NCBI GenBank assembly: GCA_964414835.1
Contig: CAYPWY010000024.1
Coordinates: 1 to 28,163 of the forward strand
Source of the DNA: Eshraghiella sp964414835
Lineage (GTDB): Bacteria; Bacillota; Clostridia; Lachnospirales; Lachnospiraceae
Reading direction: 5' to 3'
DNA: 28,163 bases
The translations under genes were made by a program, and so were the position numbers. Positions within the stretch are counted from its first letter, which is position 1, and the number at the start of each line of letters is the position of its first letter. This document shows, one piece after another, positions 1 to 7,050 of the stretch. The notes under the pieces were generated by a model. It did not search any database, was not told the origin of the DNA, and saw nothing but the letters and a program-made list of their open reading frames with translations.

Positions 1-387
1 TGTGCTACACAGAACGAGCTTGATATCGAAGATGCTAAGGCACTTGTAGCTAACGGCTGCTTCGCAGTTGCAGAGGGCGCTAATATGCCTACAACTCTTG
101 AAGCTACAGAGTATCTTCAGAAGAACGGCGTTCTTTTCTGCCCTGGCAAGGCATCTAACGCAGGTGGTGTTGCTACATCAGCACTTGAGATGAGCCAGAA
201 CTCAGAGAGACTTAGCTGGACATTTGAAGAGGTTGATTCTAAGCTTAAGGGCATTATGGTTAATATCTTCCACAGCCTTGACGACGCTTCCAAGAAGTAT
301 GGTCTTGAGGGCAACTATGTTGCAGGCGCTAACATTGCAGGTTTCCTTAAGGTTGCAGAGGCAATGAAGGCTCAGGGTATTGTGTAA
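1..387 (+). CDS. gdhA: NADP-type glutamate dehydrogenase, C-terminal part (5' end outside window)
   Basis: The frame is open from base 1 and ends in TAA at 385-387, giving the last 128 residues of a hexameric glutamate dehydrogenase. The enzyme interconverts 2-oxoglutarate plus ammonia and glutamate in the cytosol, with NADP(H) as usual cofactor for this subfamily. Recognisable family segments are EGANMPTTLEA (dinucleotide-domain end), FCPGKASNAGGVATSALEMS and the C-terminal helix ending GNYVAGANIAGFLKVAEAM. Codon use is strongly biased (many CTT and GCT codons), as expected for a highly expressed gene. A strong terminator follows 33 bases after the stop, so this is the end of its transcription unit. 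The N-terminal catalytic lysines lie outside the window, so activity cannot be judged here. The cofactor assignment is from family resemblance. Confidence 0.93.
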   Translation, partial: CATQNELDIEDAKALVANGCFAVAEGANMPTTLEATEYLQKNGVLFCPGKASNAGGVATSALEMSQNSERLSWTFEEVDSKLKGIMVNIFHSLDDASKKYGLEGNYVAGANIAGFLKVAEAMKAQGIV

Positions 388-420
388 TAGTTGATTTTCT
401 AAGATAAAACGAATATTGAT

Positions 421-457
421 AAGTCCTGTAAACCCAGTGTTTATGGGACTTTTCTTT
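421..457 (+). terminator. Rho-independent terminator of the glutamate dehydrogenase gene
   Basis: A 13-bp stem (421-433 with 439-451, two G-U pairs) closes a 5-nt CCAGT loop and runs directly into TTTTCTTT. Confidence 0.88.
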
Positions 458-528
458 GTATATTGATTATGTGCTTTTCATCCGTTCATTTGTAGTAAGA
501 TTTTGTCTTAATATGAGTGTAATGATTT

Positions 529-816
529 GTGGAGAACCGGGAAGGTGATGTTGAGGAAGCACTGCTGAAAAATTTGTATGCTGCTTCCAAAGCATTTGAG
601 AGAAATTATTCCAGAGCACTTAATGTAGAATTCGAGGGAAACGGAATTGCAAGTACGGCAGTTTGTCCGGGCTGGATAGCCACAGAACTTTTGCAAAAGG
701 AGATAAATCGAAAAAAGTATAATTTCCAATATTTCAAAAAACGTTGCAATTTATTGAAGAAAGTGGTACATTATGAGAAATATCGCATGATGCTTCATGC
801 GGAACAAGGAGGATGA
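529..816 (+). pseudogene. Remnant of a short-chain dehydrogenase/reductase (SDR)
   Basis: Only a central slice of an SDR is recognisable, at about 577-710. It has the catalytic YxxxK motif (YAASKAF), followed by NYSRALNVEFEGNGI and the family signature AVCPGWIATELL. The N-terminal Rossmann fold with its TGxxxGxG nucleotide site is absent, and the residues before (ENREGDVEEAL) and after (a Lys/Tyr-rich tail) do not look like SDR sequence. The open frame begins at a GTG with no ribosome-binding site and no promoter I can see. It lies between the gdhA terminator and the amino-acid ABC operon, which runs the same way. I read it as a decayed gene. A short expressed peptide cannot be excluded, but it could not be a working oxidoreductase. 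Confidence 0.7.
744..772 (+). promoter_or_regulatory. Likely promoter of the amino-acid ABC transporter operon
   Basis: TTGCAA (744-749), a 17-nt spacer ending in TGG (extended -10), and TACATT (767-772). The predicted start near 779 leaves a leader of about 40 nt with an AAGGAGG ribosome site at 807-813. The promoter lies inside the SDR remnant, consistent with that gene being dead. Confidence 0.5.
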
Positions 817-819
817 AAA

Positions 820-1674
820 ATGAAGAAAATTTTAACAGTTGCACTTGCAGCGGTGATTGCATTGGCAGCATTAGCAGGATGCGGCAACAGCGGCAGCAGT
901 GCGAAAAAGACAGTAAAGGTTATTGACGTGGAGCTTACCGATGAGGAATACGCATTTGGCGTAGATAAGAACCAGCCGGAGCTTTTGGAATCAGTAAATA
1001 CTTTTATCAAGCAGATTCAGGATGACGGAACTTTTGATGAGATTTGCAACAAATATTTTGGTGACGGAACTCCTGCTGCAGTTGCTTCCGCAGAATTGGA
1101 TGAAAGCAAGGACCAGCTTGTAGTTGCAACCAATGCAGCTTTTGAACCATTTGAATATACAGTTGGCGACAGCTATTATGGTATTGATATGGAAATCGCT
1201 GCAGCACTTGCAGAGTATCTTGGCAAGGAGCTTGTTATCCAGAATATGGATTTTGATGCAGTTTGTCTTTCAGTAGGACAGCAGAAATGTGATGTCGCAA
1301 TGGCAGGTCTTACAATCAAGCCTGACCGCGAAGAATATGTAGCTTTCTCAGATTCATATTACAGTGCATCACAGAAGCTGATTACCCTTTCTGATGATAC
1401 AGAGTTTGATTCATGTAAGGATGCCGCTTCCGTTGAAGCCATACTGAAAGAAAAAGACAGCAATGTAAAAATCGGTGTTCAGACCGGTACTACAGGACAG
1501 TTTTATGTAGAAGGCGATGAAGACTGGGAATTTGAAGGTTTTGCGGCAAAGGCAGTTGGATATAAGAACGGTTCCTTGGCAGTACAGGATTTGCTCAACG
1601 GAAACATACAGTATGTAATTATTGATGCCGCACCGGCAGCCTGCATTACGGAAGCCATCAATGAGATGCAGTAA
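820..1674 (+). CDS. Polar amino-acid ABC transporter substrate-binding lipoprotein, apparently circularly permuted
   Basis: This 284-residue protein is the extracytoplasmic receptor of the ABC importer encoded by the next two genes. Residues 1-21 are a lipoprotein signal (Lys-Lys, hydrophobic core, LAGC lipobox, Cys21). From residue 98 it follows the SBP_bac_3 family from its usual beginning: LVVATNAAFEPFEY, GIDMEIAAALAEYLG, DVAMAGLTIKPDREEYVAFSD, IGVQTGTTGQFYV, and ends at IQYVIIDAAPAACITEAI. The segment that normally closes this fold (last strand plus helices, of the type LTxEEYxxGVxKxxxELLxxVN and DGTFDEICxKYF) is missing at the C-terminus. It appears instead at residues 33-81, right after the signal peptide. 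That order is what a circular permutation would give. Only 36 nt separate the stop from the permease start, so the tail is not hidden downstream. The ligand is probably a polar amino acid (family inference); which one is unknown. Confidence 0.88.
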   Translation: MKKILTVALAAVIALAALAGCGNSGSSAKKTVKVIDVELTDEEYAFGVDKNQPELLESVNTFIKQIQDDGTFDEICNKYFGDGTPAAVASAELDESKDQLVVATNAAFEPFEYTVGDSYYGIDMEIAAALAEYLGKELVIQNMDFDAVCLSVGQQKCDVAMAGLTIKPDREEYVAFSDSYYSASQKLITLSDDTEFDSCKDAASVEAILKEKDSNVKIGVQTGTTGQFYVEGDEDWEFEGFAAKAVGYKNGSLAVQDLLNGNIQYVIIDAAPAACITEAINEMQ

Positions 1675-1710
1675 GATTTATACATATGCAGCAATAAGAT
1701 AGAGGTTCAG

Positions 1711-2421
1711 ATGGGCAATTTTGGTCAGAAAATAGATAAATTCATAGAGATATTTTTACAGCAAAACGGCTATGTGCGAGTTCTTGAAGGACTGAAAAAC
1801 ACACTGATGATTGCTGTATGGGGTCTTATAATAGGTATTATAATCGGAACTCTGATAGCAACCGTAAGGGTTATCCCCAAGTATAAGGTGCTTCCGCGTA
1901 TTTTAAACGGAATATGCAGCTTCTATGTGGGTTTGTTCAGAGGAACGCCTATGGTGGTGCAGTTATTGGTGTTTTACTATGTAATGCTGCCGATTATGGG
2001 TGTCCGTATGGCAGGCGTGCAGGTGTCGATTGTGGTATTTGGCCTTAACAGCGGTGCGTACATATCCGAAATTATGAGAAGCGGTATTCTCTCTGTAGAT
2101 AACGGTCAGATGGAAGCAGGTCGCGCAGTGGGCTTAAGCTTCGGAACTACCATGCTTAAAATCGTTATCCCGCAGGCAGTAAAGAACATTCTGCCAACCC
2201 TTGGTAATGAGTTTATTGCACTGGTAAAGGAAACCTCCGTAGTCAGCTTTGTAGGTGCTACGGATTTGTATGTGGCATTCAACTACATCGGAAGCAACAG
2301 CTATGAGTTCATGGTTCCGTATCTGGTTATGGCAGTTATCTATATTTTGCTTGTGTTGATAATCAGTGCAGGTATTAAGCTTATGGAAAGGAGCCTGAGG
2401 AAAAGTGATAGACGTCATTGA
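1711..2421 (+). CDS. Polar amino-acid ABC transporter permease (HisM/GlnP type)
   Basis: A 236-residue integral membrane protein of the His/Glu/Gln/Arg importer permease family. Hydrophobic segments lie at about 28-50, 70-95, 100-115 and 195-222. The cytoplasmic EAA loop that docks on the ATPase is clear: EAGRAVGLSFGTTMLKIVIP. RGTPMVVQL, NSGAYISEIMRSGI and ALVKETSVVSFVG are typical of the family. The start ATG has a GAGG ribosome site about 8 nt upstream. The 3' end overlaps the ATPase start by 17 nt, indicating translational coupling. Only one permease gene is present, so a homodimer probably forms the channel. The sequence looks intact. Confidence 0.93.
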   Translation: MGNFGQKIDKFIEIFLQQNGYVRVLEGLKNTLMIAVWGLIIGIIIGTLIATVRVIPKYKVLPRILNGICSFYVGLFRGTPMVVQLLVFYYVMLPIMGVRMAGVQVSIVVFGLNSGAYISEIMRSGILSVDNGQMEAGRAVGLSFGTTMLKIVIPQAVKNILPTLGNEFIALVKETSVVSFVGATDLYVAFNYIGSNSYEFMVPYLVMAVIYILLVLIISAGIKLMERSLRKSDRRH

Positions 2422-3235
2422 TTTGGAAAAGCATTTCGGTGAAGTGCAGGTTCTGCGCGGAATCAGCGTCACCATTGAAAAGGGTGATATTGTTGTAATC
2501 ATCGGTCCGTCCGGCTCCGGTAAAAGTACATTCCTGCGTTGTCTGAACTGTATGGAAGACCCTACAGGCGGACAGATTATCTTTAACGGAGTAGATATTG
2601 CAGACCAAAAGGTGGACATCAATATCCATAGAAGACATATGGGTATGGTGTTCCAGCATTTTAACCTTTTTAACAATAAGACCGTAATACAAAATATTAT
2701 GATGGCACCGGCATATTTGCAGTGCCGGGATTTGCGCAGAGCAAAGAGAAAAAACTTTTTTCTGAAAATAACCAATGTGTTCAGAAATGGGAATAACAAA
2801 AAAGAACTGATTCCAATTACGGCTACAAGGGCTCAGATTAAGCAGGAAACCAGACAGAATGCTCTGTCCCTTCTAAAGAAGATAGGTCTTGAGGACAAGG
2901 CGGATGTGTATCCGTCCACCCTTTCGGGAGGTCAGAAGCAGAGAGTGGCAATCGTGCGGTCTCTGGCAATGAATCCCGATGTGATTCTCTTTGACGAGCC
3001 TACCAGTGCCCTTGACCCGGAAATGGTAGGAGAAGTTCTGGATTTGATGAAATCTCTGGCAAAAGAAGGTATGACAATGATTATTGTTACACACGAGATG
3101 GGATTTGCCAAGGAGGTAGCCAATAAAGTGTTCTTTATTGATGAAGGAAAGATTCTGGAAAGCGGTTCGCCCAAGGAATTTTTTGAAAATCCCCAAAATC
3201 CACGACTTAGAGAATTTTTATCCAAGGTTTTATAG
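2405..3235 (+). CDS. Polar amino-acid ABC transporter ATP-binding protein (GlnQ/HisP type)
   Basis: A 276-residue ATPase with every motif in place: Walker A GPSGSGKS (34-41), Q-loop Gln84, signature LSGGQ (173-177), Walker B VILFDEPT (193-200), D-loop SALD and switch His230. It energises uptake through the upstream permease. The start is a GTG at 2405 inside the permease gene, with GGAG/GAGG upstream in the permease coding sequence. The protein is about 35 residues longer than usual GlnQ/HisP (about 240). The extra length is a basic insertion at about 105-145, between the NIMMAP helix and the ALSLLKKIGL helix, in the helical domain that touches the permease. I recall similar insertions in Lachnospiraceae relatives, so it looks like a lineage feature. 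A terminator follows 15 nt after the stop. Confidence 0.95.
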   Translation: MIDVIDLEKHFGEVQVLRGISVTIEKGDIVVIIGPSGSGKSTFLRCLNCMEDPTGGQIIFNGVDIADQKVDINIHRRHMGMVFQHFNLFNNKTVIQNIMMAPAYLQCRDLRRAKRKNFFLKITNVFRNGNNKKELIPITATRAQIKQETRQNALSLLKKIGLEDKADVYPSTLSGGQKQRVAIVRSLAMNPDVILFDEPTSALDPEMVGEVLDLMKSLAKEGMTMIIVTHEMGFAKEVANKVFFIDEGKILESGSPKEFFENPQNPRLREFLSKVL

Positions 3236-3250
3236 AGTTTGCTAATAAAT

Positions 3251-3286
3251 ACCTGCCGCCAATGTCTGGACGGCAGGTGTTTTTTT
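3251..3286 (+). terminator. Terminator of the amino-acid ABC operon
   Basis: An 8-bp GC-rich stem ACCTGCCG/CGGCAGGT (3251-3258 with 3271-3278), then G and seven T. Its T-tract overlaps the stop codon of the minus-strand small gene, and the hairpin could also act weakly on that transcript. Confidence 0.88.
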
Positions 3287-3449
3287 AATCCCCTCCGGGA
3301 CCGTCTTTGCGGGGACGTGAGGATTCAGGCAAAGGCTCCACATCATACTTGGAGGAATTGCTTGTCTTATTTTTGTCTTTATTTTTAGGCAAATCCACAT
3401 CAGGAATGTTTCCGTCATCATAGCCGTCCGTAAAATTTTTATCAGACAT
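3285..3449 (-). CDS. Small hydrophilic protein, 54 residues, unknown function
   Basis: A minus-strand frame from ATG at 3449 to TAA at 3285. The product starts MSDKNFTDGYDDGNIPDVDL, continues with a Lys/Asn/Ser stretch and ends RPRKDGPGGD. It has no hydrophobic segment and no Cys, and looks disordered. A GAAAGGA ribosome site lies at 3461-3467, 11 nt before the start. That site can pair with CATCCT just upstream to form a 6-bp hairpin, which might limit translation. An in-frame ATG at 3461 is too close to the ribosome site to be preferred. The alternative minus-strand frame here (101 codons) gives an implausible Cys/Ile-rich composition. I do not recognise the family. The call rests on the ribosome site, protein-like composition and the otherwise empty 350-nt gap. 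Confidence 0.5.
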   Translation of the reverse strand: MSDKNFTDGYDDGNIPDVDLPKNKDKNKTSNSSKYDVEPLPESSRPRKDGPGGD

Positions 3450-3573
3450 AATATGCACCATCCTTTCAAAAAATAGGATGCACAGAATAACGCAGATATA
3501 TGCGGTGTTATTTTATAAGGCAAAAACAAAATCCAAAACAGAATCATCCGACTGGCTTTTTGAGCGCTTGTAT

Positions 3574-3581
3574 GGTATAAT
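3574..3581 (+). promoter_or_regulatory. Extended -10 promoter element for the nuclease-helicase gene
   Basis: TGGTATAAT (TG at 3573-3574, TATAAT at 3576-3581) is a perfect extended -10 without a good -35. Predicted start near 3588. This excludes the upstream ATG at 3584 as translation start and leaves a leader of about 47 nt before the ATG at 3635. Confidence 0.5.
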
Positions 3582-3634
3582 GTATGTGTAGGATTTTAGC
3601 TTTAAAAATAAAGACTATACAGGTACGGCAGGCA

Positions 3635-6007
3635 ATGTTTGATATAAAAAATGGCGAACTGAAAATATCCGTAAGAACGTTTGTTGAATTTCTGTGCAGA
3701 AGCGGTGACATTGATAATCGTTTCGGCGGAGTTTCAGATAAAGCGGCGATGGAGGCGGGAAGCAAGGCACACCGAAGGATTCAGAAATCGATGGGACCGG
3801 AGTATCAGTCAGAAGTCAGCCTGAAATGTCATATACCCGGAGACCTTTACAATATATCTGTGGAGGGCAGAGCTGACGGAATTTTCCGGTCGGAAGATTT
3901 AATTACAATAGATGAGATAAAGGGAACCTATAAGGACATAAAATATCTTACTGAGCCTATATATGTGCATAAGGCTCAGGCGATGTGTTATGCCTATTTT
4001 TATGCCCTGCAATACGGCTGTGATAAAATGGGTATCAGAATGACATATGTTAACCTTGATACCGATAATGTAAAATATTTTGAAGAGACAATAAAGTTTA
4101 CCCAGCTTCAGCAGTGGTTCGGCAGATTGATTGATGAGCTTCGCAAATGGGGTGATTATCTTTACTGTCATCATAGAAAAAGAGATATGTCCATAGATGG
4201 ACTCAAATTTCCGTTTCAGTACAGGGAAGGCCAGAGGAATCTTGCCGTCAATGTATATAAGGCGGTAAGCCTTGGAACCAATCTTTTCATACAGGCGCCG
4301 ACAGGCGTGGGTAAAACAATATCAACAGTATATCCGTCGGTTATGTCCATAGGAGCAGGTGCAGGCGACAAGATATTTTACCTGACAGCCAAGACAATTA
4401 CCAGAACAGCTGCGGAGGAAGCTTTTGCAGTGCTGAGAAATGGCGGTATGGATTTTAAAACGGTTACCATAACCGCAAAAGAGAAGGTTTGCTTTTCGTT
4501 GACGGACACAGGAGCGGAATGTAATCCGGTGTCCTGCCCTTACGCAAAAGGACATAATGACCGTGTCAACGAGGCGGTATATGATATAATAACTCACGAA
4601 AACGTTATTGACAGGCAGAAGGTGGAGGAGTATGCAAGAAAGCACAAGGTATGTCCTTTTGAGTTTTGCCTTGACATAAGTTATTGGATGGACGGAATAA
4701 TATGCGATTACAATTATGTTTTTGACCCACATGTGTATTTGAAAAGATTTTTTTCAGAGGGGGATAAGGAGGGATATATTTTCCTGATTGATGAAGCCCA
4801 TAATCTTGTGGACCGGGCAAGGGAGATGTACAGTGCAGCCGTTTACAAGGAGGATTTTCTTGAGATAAAAAGAATGGTAAAAGGCCGCAGCACAAAGCTT
4901 ACAAAGGCACTTGAACGATGCAATGCCAATCTTCTGGCCTATAAAAGACAGTGCGAGGATGATTACAGGGTTCTTGACAGTGATGATATTTTTGCAGTAA
5001 ATATGCAGAGGCTTGGCGAAGAGCTGACTAAGTTTATGGAGATTAACAGGGATTTTCCATATATGAGTGAGCTTTCAGAGTTCTTTTTTACAGTCAATCA
5101 TTACAACGGAATACATGATAATCTTGATGACAATTATATTATTTATACTGAGCATACCGATAAGGGATTTATGCTTAGGCTTTTCTGTGTAAATCCGTCA
5201 GGCTGCCTTAAGGAGAGGCTTGGAAAGGGGCGTGCCGCAGTTTTTTTCTCCGCCACGCTGCTGCCGATTAATTATTATAAAGAATTACTGAGCGGTGACA
5301 GGGAGGATTATGCCATATATGCCCATTCTCCATTTGACAGGTCAAAGAGGCTGCTGTTGGTGGGAAATGATGTTACCAGCCGTTATACAAGGCGCAATGA
5401 AACGGAATATATGAAGGTAAAAGAATATATATGCCGCATAGCAGGAGCCAGAAACGGGAATTATATGGTGTTTTTTCCCTCATACAAATACATGGAAGCG
5501 GTGCAGGCGTGTTTTCTGAGAAATATAAGTGACAGGTATGAGCTGATTGTACAGAAACCTGATATGAACGAGCAGGACAAGGAGGAATTTCTTGCAAGGT
5601 TTGAAAACAGGGAAAAGGACGGGGCGGATATTCTGCTTGGATTTTGTGTTATGGGCGGGGTGTTCTCAGAGGGAATAGATTTGAAAAATGACAGTCTTAT
5701 AGGAGCTGTAATTGTGGGAACGGGACTGCCGTCAATTAACACGTCAGGACAGCTTCTGCGGGAATATTATGACGACAGGGAAAACTGCGGTTATGAATAT
5801 GCCTATGTGTATCCGGGAATGAATAAGGTTCTGCAGGCGGCAGGGCGTGTCATAAGAACCGATGACGACAGGGGAATAATAGCCCTGTTGGATGACAGAT
5901 TCCTGAACAGGCAGTACAGAATGCTTTTTCCTAAGGAATGGAGCGATTACAAGGTTATCACGTATAACAGTGTGGAACAAGAAGTACTGGATTTTTGGAG
6001 TGAATAG
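3635..6007 (+). CDS. XPD/DinG-type superfamily 2 DNA helicase with N-terminal PD-(D/E)XK nuclease domain
   Basis: 790 residues. Residues 1-180 resemble a Cas4/RecB-type nuclease fold: GRADGI with Asp81, TIDEIKG with Glu94 and Lys96, and a following HKAQAMCYAY helix. The helicase part has Walker A APTGVGKT (221-228), Walker B DEAH (386-389), FFSATLLP, GVFSEGIDL and the motif VI stretch QAAGRVIRT. Between Walker A and DEAH are Cys286, 296, 301, 340 and 345, of which four probably hold the 4Fe-4S cluster of XPD/DinG helicases. The role is probably DNA repair or flap/structure processing with 5'-3' unwinding (family inference). I start at ATG 3635 because ISVRTFVEFLCRSGDID follows closely, as I recall for family starts, and the earlier ATG overlaps the -10 box. 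The ribosome site is weak. The gene is followed after 59 nt by the aspartoacylase-like pair; a functional link is not evident. Confidence 0.9.
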   Translation: MFDIKNGELKISVRTFVEFLCRSGDIDNRFGGVSDKAAMEAGSKAHRRIQKSMGPEYQSEVSLKCHIPGDLYNISVEGRADGIFRSEDLITIDEIKGTYKDIKYLTEPIYVHKAQAMCYAYFYALQYGCDKMGIRMTYVNLDTDNVKYFEETIKFTQLQQWFGRLIDELRKWGDYLYCHHRKRDMSIDGLKFPFQYREGQRNLAVNVYKAVSLGTNLFIQAPTGVGKTISTVYPSVMSIGAGAGDKIFYLTAKTITRTAAEEAFAVLRNGGMDFKTVTITAKEKVCFSLTDTGAECNPVSCPYAKGHNDRVNEAVYDIITHENVIDRQKVEEYARKHKVCPFEFCLDISYWMDGIICDYNYVFDPHVYLKRFFSEGDKEGYIFLIDEAHNLVDRAREMYSAAVYKEDFLEIKRMVKGRSTKLTKALERCNANLLAYKRQCEDDYRVLDSDDIFAVNMQRLGEELTKFMEINRDFPYMSELSEFFFTVNHYNGIHDNLDDNYIIYTEHTDKGFMLRLFCVNPSGCLKERLGKGRAAVFFSATLLPINYYKELLSGDREDYAIYAHSPFDRSKRLLLVGNDVTSRYTRRNETEYMKVKEYICRIAGARNGNYMVFFPSYKYMEAVQACFLRNISDRYELIVQKPDMNEQDKEEFLARFENREKDGADILLGFCVMGGVFSEGIDLKNDSLIGAVIVGTGLPSINTSGQLLREYYDDRENCGYEYAYVYPGMNKVLQAAGRVIRTDDDRGIIALLDDRFLNRQYRMLFPKEWSDYKVITYNSVEQEVLDFWSE

Positions 6008-6066
6008 GTGTATAATAATACGGAGCATGTTCTATGATAATCACGCTCAACCTAAAGGAGTAATTA

Positions 6067-7050
6067 ATGATTGAAGAGATAGTTTCTTTACAAATGCCGG
6101 TGGAGGAAAGGCTTGTGGTTCGTAAGAACCGACTTGAGCCTGAACATACCGATAAGAACACTAAGAGAATATCGATAGTAACGGGAACACACGGTGACGA
6201 GCTTAACGGTCAGTACGTGTGTTATAAGCTTATAGAGAGAATTAAAGCGAATCCGGAGCAGCTTACCGGAATAGTTGACGTATATCCGTCAATCAATCCC
6301 CTTGGAATAGATACGGGAAGCCGCGGCATTCCTATGAATGATTTGGACATGAACAGAGTTTTTCCGGGAACTGATTCCGGTGCCATGGCGGAGCATATTG
6401 CTTACAGGATTACTCAGGATATTATAGGCAGCGATATGTGTGTGGATGTGCATTCCTCCAACATATTTATCAAGGAGGTTCCGCAGGTAAGGCTAAGTCC
6501 TGAGAATTATGACAGGCTTCTTCCATATGCAAGGCTTATGAACTCAGATATAATATGGGCATTGTCGGCATCGGTATATTTGGAGTCATCACTTGCCAAC
6601 TGTCTTAATATGTTCGGGGTTCCGTCAATTGTGGTTGAGATGGGAGCGGGCTCCAGAATTACCAGAGAGTATGCCAGACAGACACTTGAAGGAATTTTCA
6701 GGCTTATGAAGGAGCTTGGAATATGGACAGGCAGTGTTGAACAGGTCAGAGAGCCTATAATTGCCAAGACCGGTGATGTGTCGGCAATACATGCCGGACG
6801 GTCAGGACTTTTTATACTTGAGGATACGGATATAGGCGTAAATATAAGAAAAGGCTTCAAAATAGGTAAAATAGTAAATCCGCTGACAGGTGATGTTCTT
6901 GAGGAGATAATATCGCCTAATGACGGATACCTGCTTACACTGAGAGAGCACCCTGTTGTGTACAAAGGAGCTATTATGGCAAGGGTTTGCAAGACCAGTG
7001 ATGATGATACGGCTTTTGTTACGGAAAAAGGCGGTGAATCATATGTATAG
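6067..7050 (+). CDS. Succinylglutamate desuccinylase/aspartoacylase-family zinc hydrolase
   Basis: 327 residues of the AstE/AspA branch of the M14 zinc hydrolases, which cleave N-acyl amino acids or related amides. The active site looks complete: THGDE supplies zinc ligands His42 and Glu45, DMNRVFPG supplies the substrate-binding Asn96-Arg97, VDVHSS supplies zinc ligand His129, and VEMG supplies the general base Glu191. Residues 235-306 form the C-terminal barrel-sandwich region common in this family. The start has an AAAGGAG site 7 nt upstream. A possible TATAAT lies at 6011-6016, without a clear -35. The stop overlaps the next gene by 8 nt, so the two are translationally coupled. The substrate is unknown. 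No arginine succinyltransferase genes are nearby, so a classical AstE role in arginine catabolism is unlikely. Confidence 0.87.
   Translation: MIEEIVSLQMPVEERLVVRKNRLEPEHTDKNTKRISIVTGTHGDELNGQYVCYKLIERIKANPEQLTGIVDVYPSINPLGIDTGSRGIPMNDLDMNRVFPGTDSGAMAEHIAYRITQDIIGSDMCVDVHSSNIFIKEVPQVRLSPENYDRLLPYARLMNSDIIWALSASVYLESSLANCLNMFGVPSIVVEMGAGSRITREYARQTLEGIFRLMKELGIWTGSVEQVREPIIAKTGDVSAIHAGRSGLFILEDTDIGVNIRKGFKIGKIVNPLTGDVLEEIISPNDGYLLTLREHPVVYKGAIMARVCKTSDDDTAFVTEKGGESYV

Noticed and set aside
2134..2799. A 221-codon minus-strand frame under the permease and ATPase genes.
   Set aside because: It is a shadow of two well-supported coding genes and has no family features.
3242..3547. A 101-codon minus-strand frame.
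   Set aside because: No ribosome site and unlikely composition; it is out of frame with the better-supported 54-codon gene at 3285-3449.
3584..3634. An ATG extending the nuclease-helicase by 17 residues.
   Set aside because: It overlaps the predicted transcription start region and has no ribosome site, and the extension is not family-like.
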